A stretch of 64,000 bases of DNA from JAYVJH01 sp043777595 (GTDB lineage: Bacteria > Bacteroidota > Bacteroidia > Cytophagales > Spirosomataceae): contig JAYWHT010000020.1 of assembly GCA_043777595.1 (NCBI GenBank), forward strand, positions 3,805 to 67,804, in the 5' to 3' direction. Below, piece by piece: positions 26,024-32,353 of the stretch. The notes under the pieces were generated by a model. The model worked only from the letters and a program-made list of their open reading frames with translations, searched no databases and was not told where the DNA came from. Position 1 is the stretch's first letter. The number at the start of each line of letters is the position of its first letter. The position numbers and the translations under genes are program-made.

Positions 26024-26442
26024 TTAGGCAATGGTCTTGGTGGCCATATAATCTGGAAAATACTCGTCCGACGATAAATGGGTAGGTTTTCAGTTTCAGC
26101 GATTGAAATAATCAACAAATCAAAAGAGTCAGCGTGAGGTTTGCCATCTTTTTTTAAGATTTTATCAATAGTCGTAATATAATATTCTGATAATGAGACA
26201 CCTTTGACTTGATGAGTTTGATATGCAGTTTTTTTACGATATGTTTCAATATTTATCATATCAAATCGGTTGAAATTAGGTTTATCCAAACGAATTTTGA
26301 TGGCTATTTCAAAAAGCGATGCTTCTGTCAAAAACAGTTCATTTTCTCTACTTCCTACAATTTCTGACTGCTTTTTGGATAAACGCTGATAATCCTTATC
26401 AATCAAGAAAATAAAAGTATTGGTATCAAGTATATATTTCAC
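26017..26442 (-). CDS. VapC-like PIN-domain toxin with a frameshifted C-terminus
   Basis: 141 residues. The PIN core shows MKYILDTNTFIFLI (first acid), TEASLFEIAIKI (second) and HADSFDLLIISIAETENLPI (third). After LPI the frame continues YRRTSIFQIIWPPRPLPKH, unlike the family. The neighbouring frame reads LSSDEYFPDYMATKTIA and a stop at 26026-26024, which is the expected PIN ending with the fourth acidic residue (S-S-D-E-x-F). A one-base deletion near 26074-26079 explains this. The toxin would therefore lack the fourth catalytic acid and is probably inactive. Its ATG overlaps the antitoxin stop (ATGA). Confidence 0.8.
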   Translation of the reverse strand: MKYILDTNTFIFLIDKDYQRLSKKQSEIVGSRENELFLTEASLFEIAIKIRLDKPNFNRFDMINIETYRKKTAYQTHQVKGVSLSEYYITTIDKILKKDGKPHADSFDLLIISIAETENLPIYRRTSIFQIIWPPRPLPKH

Positions 26443-26624
26443 CAGTTCTCCCTCAGTTCGTGTGGCTCTAAAATAAGTTTTGACAAACCTGCATACTTTC
26501 CATCTGGTATTAACTCCATTGAAAGTTGTAGTACGCTTTTCTTTTCTTTCTTCTTTCTTTCTTTTTTAAGTACAGGCTTGTGGCCACTTCCGCCTGTACC
26601 TGCTTTGGCTACGATTGGTTCCAT
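26439..26624 (-). CDS. Antitoxin partner of the PIN-domain gene
   Basis: 61 residues from the ATG at 26624 (a TTG at 26651 would add 9 residues; less likely). The N-terminal MEPIVAKAGTGGSGHKP is followed by a Lys/Glu-rich helix (KKERKKKEKKS) and a C-terminal segment ending LEPHELRENW, typical of the unstructured part that wraps a VapC-like toxin. I do not recognise a classical DNA-binding fold. The gene overlaps the toxin start by 4 bases, the standard order. It lies about 50 bases downstream of leuC and may share its transcript. Confidence 0.7.
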   Translation of the reverse strand: MEPIVAKAGTGGSGHKPVLKKERKKKEKKSVLQLSMELIPDGKYAGLSKLILEPHELRENW

Positions 26625-26675
26625 GATAATTTGGTTTTGACGAATAAACAAAAAATTAGGTACAGAAGTGCTATG

Positions 26676-28082
26676 CTACACCAACTCTCTTACATCAACT
26701 ACTCGGCCACTAACGGCGGCGGCGGCGGCCATCAGCGGGCTTGCCAAAAATGTACGTGCACCCGGGCCTTGGCGGCCTTCAAAGTTACGGTTTGAGGTAC
26801 TGACGCTATACTTGCCAGTTGGCACTTTGTCTTCGTTCATACCCAGACAGGCCGAGCAACCTGGGCCACGTAGCTCAAAACCTGCGGCTTCAAATATATC
26901 AACAAGTCCTTCGGCTTCGGCTTGGCGGGCTACTTGGTTTGAGCCTGGTACTATCCAGACCTCTACGCCATCGGCTTTTTGTTTACCTTTTACAAAGTCG
27001 GCTACTACTCTGAGGTCTTCGATGCGGGCATTGGTGCATGAGCCAATAAAAACATAGTCAATCGGTTTGTTTAATAGCTGCTGACCTGCTTCTAAGCCCA
27101 TATAAGCCAATGATTTATTGTAACTAATACGCTCTTTTTCAGGTATTTCGTCTAAATGTGGCACGTGTCCGTCTATGCCAATACCCATACCTGGATTTGT
27201 GCCATAGGTTATCCATGGTTTTATGTCTTCGGCTTTGAAGTACAGTTCTTTGTCAAAAACGGCCCCATCATCGGTTTTGAGTTTACGCCATTCGATTATT
27301 CTTTTGTCAAACTCTGCTCCCTGCGGCACATACTGACGGCCACGCATATAGTCGAATGTTACATCGTCGGGGGCAATCATACCGCCACGTGCGCCCATCT
27401 CGATACTCATGTTACAAACCGTCATGCGGCCTTCCATACTCAACGACTTGATGGCATCGCCACAATATTCCACAAAATAACCCGTTGCGCCCGAAGCCGA
27501 AATCTGCGAAATAACGTACAGTATCAAGTCTTTTGCCCCAACTCCCTTACTGAGTTGTCCATCAATCTGGATTTTCATTTTTTTGGCTTTGCTCTGCAAC
27601 ACGCACTGTGTAGCAAATACCTGCTCGACCTCGCTCGTACCTATACCAAAGGCTATATTGCCAAATGCTCCGTGCGTGCTGGTATGGCTATCTCCACACA
27701 CTATTGTCATACCGGGTTGAGTTAGGCCCAGTTCTGGCCCAATAACATGGACAATACCCTGTAATGGGTGTAGTAGGTCATAGAGTTCGATTCCAAATTC
27801 GGCACAATTTTCTCGTAGTTTTTGTACCTGATGGCGGCTCAGTGCCTCCTTGATGGGCAGGTGCTGGTCTTTGGTAGGTATGTTGTGGTCGGCGGTGGCG
27901 GTGGTACGATTTACATTAAAAACGCCAATACCTCGTTTGCGAAGACCATCAAAAGCCTGCGGGCTTGTTACTTCATGTATGTAGTGTCTGTCTATAAAAA
28001 CAACATCAGGGCTGCCATCTTGTTGCTTAACGATGTGTGAGTCCCAAATTTTATCAAAAAGTGTAGTTGGTTGGTTAGTCAT
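26676..28082 (-). CDS. leuC: 3-isopropylmalate dehydratase, large subunit
   Basis: 468 residues of the aconitase superfamily. DGLRKRGIGVFNVNRTTATAD, then VCGDSHTSTHGAFG (substrate binding and first cluster Cys), FIGSCTNARIEDLR and GPGCSACLGMNEDK provide the three [4Fe-4S] cysteines. With LeuD it isomerises 2-isopropylmalate to 3-isopropylmalate in leucine synthesis. The usual partner leuD is not downstream; instead the antitoxin-toxin pair follows, so leuD must lie elsewhere. A good promoter stands just upstream. Confidence 0.95.
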   Translation of the reverse strand: MTNQPTTLFDKIWDSHIVKQQDGSPDVVFIDRHYIHEVTSPQAFDGLRKRGIGVFNVNRTTATADHNIPTKDQHLPIKEALSRHQVQKLRENCAEFGIELYDLLHPLQGIVHVIGPELGLTQPGMTIVCGDSHTSTHGAFGNIAFGIGTSEVEQVFATQCVLQSKAKKMKIQIDGQLSKGVGAKDLILYVISQISASGATGYFVEYCGDAIKSLSMEGRMTVCNMSIEMGARGGMIAPDDVTFDYMRGRQYVPQGAEFDKRIIEWRKLKTDDGAVFDKELYFKAEDIKPWITYGTNPGMGIGIDGHVPHLDEIPEKERISYNKSLAYMGLEAGQQLLNKPIDYVFIGSCTNARIEDLRVVADFVKGKQKADGVEVWIVPGSNQVARQAEAEGLVDIFEAAGFELRGPGCSACLGMNEDKVPTGKYSVSTSNRNFEGRQGPGARTFLASPLMAAAAAVSGRVVDVRELV

Positions 28083-28100
28083 TTTGGCTTTATTTTTTTA

Positions 28101-28131
28101 CAAAATTAACCAAACCTAATCAAAAACCAAA
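28101..28131 (-). promoter_or_regulatory. leuC promoter
   Basis: On the minus strand TTTG (28131-28128), 19 bases, TAATTTTG (28108-28101): an exact Bacteroidota housekeeping promoter, with the -7 box 18 bases before the ATG at 28082. Confidence 0.6.
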
Positions 28132-28166
28132 GTCAAATCAAAAGGGTTATTTTTACAGAATTAGAG

Positions 28167-28212
28167 CTTTATCGTTAGCGATAGGGCTGCGACCTTGTTG
28201 CTAACGATAAAG
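28167..28212. terminator. Inverted repeat in the leuC/TonB-receptor intergenic region
   Basis: CTTTATCGTTAGC (28167-28179) and GCTAACGATAAAG (28200-28212) form a perfect 13-bp stem around a 20-base loop. It is positioned to end the TonB-receptor transcript coming from the right. A second small palindrome GCCCCGCTGGGGC lies at 28303-28315. Confidence 0.5.
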
Positions 28213-28313
28213 TGTATTTTGAGGACTGCACTTCCATTAAGTTAAGAGTTTTGTGAAGACACAAAACTTGGTTGGGCCACAATCGTAACTTGGCAACAGG
28301 CCGCCCCGCTGGG

Positions 28314-28420
28314 GCTTTACTATTCAATTATTCATCTTCACTACCAACAGTACACACCTACGGTGTTATTTTTGAGTTGCGTAATATGAGTCAATTAAAG
28401 CTTATGCAAAATGTATAAAA
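28314..28420. repeat. Intergenic direct repeat, unit 1
   Basis: About 107 bases from GCTTTAC to ATGTATAAAA, containing GTACACACCTACGGTGTTAT and GTCAATTAA. A second unit starts exactly 140 bases later. No open frame of note crosses it, and the 500-base region 28083-28579 has no supportable gene. Confidence 0.75.
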
Positions 28421-28453
28421 CACACACACTTTATTTTTATCGACAGGGTCACA

Positions 28454-28560
28454 GCTTTACCATTCAATTACTCATTTTAGCTACCAATAGTACACACCTA
28501 CGGTGTTATATTGAGTTGCATAATATGGGTCAATTAAGGCTTCCGCAAAATTTATAAAAA
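28454..28560. repeat. Intergenic direct repeat, unit 2
   Basis: Same order of blocks as unit 1 (GCTTTAC, ATTCAATTA, TACACACCTACGGTGTTAT, TTGAGTTGC, ATATG, GTCAATTAA, GCAAAAT, TATAAAA) with scattered substitutions and a 2-base indel. The divergence suggests an old duplication or two insertions of one dispersed element. It ends 20 bases before the TonB-receptor stop. Confidence 0.75.
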
Positions 28561-28579
28561 ACGATTTTTGCGTAAGGTC

Positions 28580-30823
28580 TCACTCCTTAATCTTAACCCT
28601 AATGCCCGTATAAATCATACGCCCAGTAACTGGCCCCCAAACTTGGCCTGCATCGAAGCTACGCCCAAAAGGGTCGGAAGCACTCAAAATAGGGTTATCC
28701 TGTCTGAAACCCGTTAGGTTTTCGCCACCAATATAGACCTCAAATTTTGGAAAAGCACGGCTCACTTGGGCATTGACATTGACAAAGGCTGGGGCCATGG
28801 CAATCGTCATGTTTTCGTAAGACGTGTGTACATAGCCAGCGGGGGCGTAAGGTATGCGGCGGGGGCCATTCCATTGCAGGGTCAGGTCAAACTTCCATTT
28901 GTCGTAAGGCATGGCATAGCCTACATTAAACAGTACACGGTCTCGGGCTATCATCATTTTTTGTACTAATACACTCTCATTGAAAGGTTTGCCAACGCTT
29001 TGCTGCACATCAAAAAACCGATAGGCGAGTTTGAGTTCCAATCTTTTGGCCGGTACGACATTGACCTCGGCTTGTAAACTATTGGCAAAAGATTGGCCGT
29101 TTAGGTTATAAAAATATATGATTTGCGGGTGGTCGAAGTCGGCTACTAACTGATTTTGAAACTGCGTTTTGTAATAATCTAAAAGCAAGTCCCAGTGCCA
29201 GCCCAGCCAATGAAAAGTATGGTTGAGACTTGCGCCGTAATTCCAGGCTATTTCGGGGTTTATTTTTTCTTTGAATATCACCGTTCGGCTACTGACCAAA
29301 TTGCCATAATATTCGGCTAATGGATTGGCTACTCGAAACCCTCGCCCTGCCGACAGGCGTATGGAGGTTTTGTCGTCTAACTGGTATTTGAGGTGCAATC
29401 TTGGCGTAAAAATTGCACCAAACAGATTATGAACGTCGGCACGTGCGCCTGCTACCAACACTAATTTATCCAAATAATTAAACGTATATTCTCCAAAAAC
29501 CCCAGGTACGACCTCGTGGCGAGTTAATAGACTGTCTTTGTAGCGTTCTTGAAAATCGTCAATCATAAAACTCGCCCCTGCCTTGAACTGGTGATTGGTG
29601 TTGTCGATGATTGACTGGTATATCAGATTGCCGTAGAGTGTATTTTGAGTGCCGTTGTAATTGGTAAACCCAAAATACGATTTTTGGTCGTGTTGTGTAC
29701 CGTTTACAATCAGTGCCAATCCCTTGTAGGGTTTGTTTTGGTACAATCGTGCTATTTTTGAAAATGCCTCGTAGCGATTGGTAACATTGCCAAAACCATA
29801 AGCCTGCGCTGTGCCTCTGAGTGCCGTTGTAAAGTCGTTTTGGCCACCCAAACGGTTTTCGTAGAGTGCTTTTATGCCAAACTGCACCATGACTTTATCG
29901 GTCTGGTATTTCCAGCGATTGACGGCATTGAGCTGCGAATATAACGGCAAGTCCAGAAACTTATCGCCGTTGTTATCGACTCTGTTTTGAAGCGTGCTAC
30001 CGTGCAACAGCAACGCCGACGACCAGCGTTTATTGATTTGGCTCGCCAAGTTTAAGTTACCTTCAACCCGCCCAAAATTATTGGTATAAGCGTTAAAGTA
30101 TAATTTTTCTCGGCTGTCAGGCTTTTGTAGTTCTACGTTTATTTGGCCAGTCATAGACTCGTAGCCGTTCACGACCGAGCCTGCACCTTTGCCAATGTCA
30201 ATGCTCTGAATCCAAGTGCCAGGAATGTAATTTAGTCCAAAAGTTGTGGCCAATCCTCTGAGAGTAGGTATGTTTTCGACGTTCATCTGCACATAAGTTC
30301 CGCTCAGACCCAGCAACTGAATCTGCTTTGCACCCGTAACGGCATCGGCATAACTGACAGATATAGAGGCGTTTGTCTCAAAACTTTCGGACAAATTACA
30401 ACAAGCCGCTTTGGCCAAGGCTTTGGTCGTAATGATTTCGGTCAATATAGGGTTTAGCCTGTCTATCTGTGTCGAAGTACCTCTAATAATCACTTCGCCC
30501 AACTGCCTGTCTGGTCTCATCACGACTTCAAAATTGGTTTCAGTATTTACATTGACGGTATCTGTACGGTAGCCAACAAAGCTCAACACTAATTTATTGG
30601 ACTTGGCCGAGCGGGCAATGCTAAACCGCCCCAATGTATCGGTTTGGGTGGCAGTGGTAGTGCCAAGCCAAAATACATTGACCCCAATCAAGGCTGCTTT
30701 TTTTTTGGCTTCGGTACGCTCATAGATTGTTCCCGTTACTCGTTGCGCTTGTATTGAGTGAAAAGCGAAAAACGAAAAGTAAAGAATAAAAAACGAAAAA
30801 CTGATTTTTTTTATTGTATTCAT
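28580..30823 (-). CDS. TonB-dependent outer-membrane receptor of the metal island
   Basis: 747 residues from the ATG at 30823, which opens a proper signal peptide (ISFSFFILYFSFFAFHSIQA). Then come a CarboxypepD_reg-like domain (VTGTIYERTEAKKKAALIGV, VLSFVGYRTDTV), a plug domain (VIIRGTSTQIDRLNP to VVNGYESMTGQINVEL) and a 22-strand-type barrel ending MIYTGIRVKIKE. Energised by TonB-ExbBD, it imports a ligand across the outer membrane. It is the last gene of the copper island, so a copper complex or other metal chelate is a reasonable guess. The frame extends upstream to TTG at 30916 but that lies in the promoter palindrome. Confidence 0.88.
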   Translation of the reverse strand: MNTIKKISFSFFILYFSFFAFHSIQAQRVTGTIYERTEAKKKAALIGVNVFWLGTTTATQTDTLGRFSIARSAKSNKLVLSFVGYRTDTVNVNTETNFEVVMRPDRQLGEVIIRGTSTQIDRLNPILTEIITTKALAKAACCNLSESFETNASISVSYADAVTGAKQIQLLGLSGTYVQMNVENIPTLRGLATTFGLNYIPGTWIQSIDIGKGAGSVVNGYESMTGQINVELQKPDSREKLYFNAYTNNFGRVEGNLNLASQINKRWSSALLLHGSTLQNRVDNNGDKFLDLPLYSQLNAVNRWKYQTDKVMVQFGIKALYENRLGGQNDFTTALRGTAQAYGFGNVTNRYEAFSKIARLYQNKPYKGLALIVNGTQHDQKSYFGFTNYNGTQNTLYGNLIYQSIIDNTNHQFKAGASFMIDDFQERYKDSLLTRHEVVPGVFGEYTFNYLDKLVLVAGARADVHNLFGAIFTPRLHLKYQLDDKTSIRLSAGRGFRVANPLAEYYGNLVSSRTVIFKEKINPEIAWNYGASLNHTFHWLGWHWDLLLDYYKTQFQNQLVADFDHPQIIYFYNLNGQSFANSLQAEVNVVPAKRLELKLAYRFFDVQQSVGKPFNESVLVQKMMIARDRVLFNVGYAMPYDKWKFDLTLQWNGPRRIPYAPAGYVHTSYENMTIAMAPAFVNVNAQVSRAFPKFEVYIGGENLTGFRQDNPILSASDPFGRSFDAGQVWGPVTGRMIYTGIRVKIKE

Positions 30824-30879
30824 AAATAGTAATGTAGAATTACGAATGATTGAATGAGTAAATAATTGATTTACAATAA

Positions 30880-30917
30880 ATTGAACAAATTTATAACTAT
30901 GTTTAAATTTGTTCAAT
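30880..30917 (-). promoter_or_regulatory. TonB-receptor promoter inside a 14-bp perfect inverted repeat
   Basis: ATTGAACAAATTTA (30880-30893), 10-base spacer, TAAATTTGTTCAAT (30904-30917). On the minus strand the repeat contains TTG (30916-30914), 20 bases, TAAATTTG (30893-30886), a good promoter. The overlap suggests an operator for a dimeric regulator, perhaps metal responsive. It also overlaps the last codon of the preceding methyltransferase gene. Confidence 0.6.
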
Positions 30918-31554
30918 CATTTAATTTTGTAATAATTGGTTTTTGGAAATGGCAAAAAATAAATTTTTGTAGTGTGTCAAACGGTGTTAAATGCTCAAAA
31001 TTGAGGCATTTGATTTTATGTAAAAATATACTAAATATATGGCTCAACGAACCTTCGGTATATTGCTTTATCTCTAAACCACTGCATTTTTCAGGGCCAT
31101 TTTCTGTAAAAGTACCAATCAAAAAATAGCCGTTTGGTTTCAAGAATTGCTTTACATTTTGGGCGTAATAGGTGACACTTGTTTGGTCCGTCAAAAAGTG
31201 AAATGTTGCTCTGTCGTGCCAAAAATCGTATTGCTGCGGGGGTACAAAATCGCTAACATCGGCTACAATATAGCTGAGGTTTCGGCCTTTGTGGCCAAGC
31301 CTTTTTCTTGTACGGTCTAATGCTTTTTTGGAAATATCTACTAATGTTAGGTTTTTGTAGCCTTTGGCCAATAGATAATCTACAAAATGGCTTTCGCCCG
31401 CACCAACGTCAATGATATGGGCGGTTTTGGGGAGTTTAATTTCTTCAAAAAAATCAATTGATGTTTCGGGAACAGGCTGAAACCAACTGACATTCTCAAA
31501 CGCTTTGGTCTGATATACGTTTTCCCAATGTTGTTTTTGAGTATTATTTTCCAT
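30913..31554 (-). CDS. Class I SAM-dependent methyltransferase
   Basis: 213 residues. HWENVYQTKAFENVSWFQP is typical of small Bacteroidota methyltransferases. Motif I is AHIIDVGAGESHFVDYLL, the post-I acid stands in LTLVDISKKAL, and motif IV is DFWHDRATFHFLTD. The family is close to thiopurine/tellurite-resistance-like methyltransferases often found near metal genes, but the substrate is unknown. It follows the HMA-MauE gene after about 50 bases and is probably in the same transcript. Confidence 0.85.
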   Translation of the reverse strand: MENNTQKQHWENVYQTKAFENVSWFQPVPETSIDFFEEIKLPKTAHIIDVGAGESHFVDYLLAKGYKNLTLVDISKKALDRTRKRLGHKGRNLSYIVADVSDFVPPQQYDFWHDRATFHFLTDQTSVTYYAQNVKQFLKPNGYFLIGTFTENGPEKCSGLEIKQYTEGSLSHIFSIFLHKIKCLNFEHLTPFDTLQKFIFCHFQKPIITKLND

Positions 31555-31605
31555 AAAAACTGATATTTTTATTTTTATTTGAAAAATTATCTGATATTTT
31601 TGTTT

Positions 31606-32337
31606 TTACCCCATCAGCAGCATTGCCCCGCTCATGGCTATCATTAGTGCATCTTCTACGATGGTAACGGTACTCATTGGCAAGTTAAAAACTGCCCCCA
31701 AACAAGCACACTGAATTTTTTGTTTGTTCAAGACCGAAATCAAAACGCCTACCAAACTCACACTCATCACCACAAAAGCTATGCCATTGGTAAGTATTGG
31801 CTCAAAGCCTGTGAGGTAGGCCAGCCCCAGCCCCAGTTCTATAAAAGCATAGACATAACCCCAAGCTGGAAGCAGTTTGGCTACTACGTCGTACATGGCA
31901 TAACTTTGGGCAAAGGCTTTGAGATTGAGCATTTTGAAAAACGAAAATACCAGAAAAAAACCAGCCATAAAGTACCTCATAAAAAGACTTAATGATAAAT
32001 GGTTAATGATAAATGATTGAAATGCGGCAATGGCCGAAACAACCAAAATATACCCAAAAATCAATAAAATGGGCGTGTAGGTTTCGAGCCAGTTTGGCGT
32101 ACTTTCTGGATTTGAAACCTTACTGGGCGATGTCGTTAGTTTGTATTTTAAATGTGGCCTAAGTACCGTTTGCAGTTCGTCAGTCGTTATCGTTCGGTCA
32201 GCTTCGAGTGTCGTATCGCCTGTTTTTAGGTTGGTTGTTACGTTTGTTACGCCCTTAATTTGCCCCAAAACGTGCTTGATTTTATATTCGCAGGCTTCGC
32301 AAGTCATGCCTGTTATGTTTATTGTTTGTGTTGTCAT
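31606..32337 (-). CDS. Heavy-metal-associated domain fused to a MauE/DoxX-like membrane domain
   Basis: 243 residues. Residues 1-70 form an HMA domain with the copper-binding GMTCEAC (Cys13, Cys16). Residues about 85-243 have four to five membrane segments of MauE type (FMRYFMAGFFLVFSFFKMLN, LLPAWGYVYAFIELGLGLAYL) and a conserved C-A-C-L-G in a loop near residue 210. This fusion is common in Bacteroidota copper loci, where it probably hands metal or reducing equivalents across the inner membrane. It begins 17 bases after the multicopper oxidase stop, so both are in one operon. Confidence 0.88.
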   Translation of the reverse strand: MTTQTINITGMTCEACEYKIKHVLGQIKGVTNVTTNLKTGDTTLEADRTITTDELQTVLRPHLKYKLTTSPSKVSNPESTPNWLETYTPILLIFGYILVVSAIAAFQSFIINHLSLSLFMRYFMAGFFLVFSFFKMLNLKAFAQSYAMYDVVAKLLPAWGYVYAFIELGLGLAYLTGFEPILTNGIAFVVMSVSLVGVLISVLNKQKIQCACLGAVFNLPMSTVTIVEDALMIAMSGAMLLMG

Positions 32338-32353
32338 TTTAAGTTATTGATTT

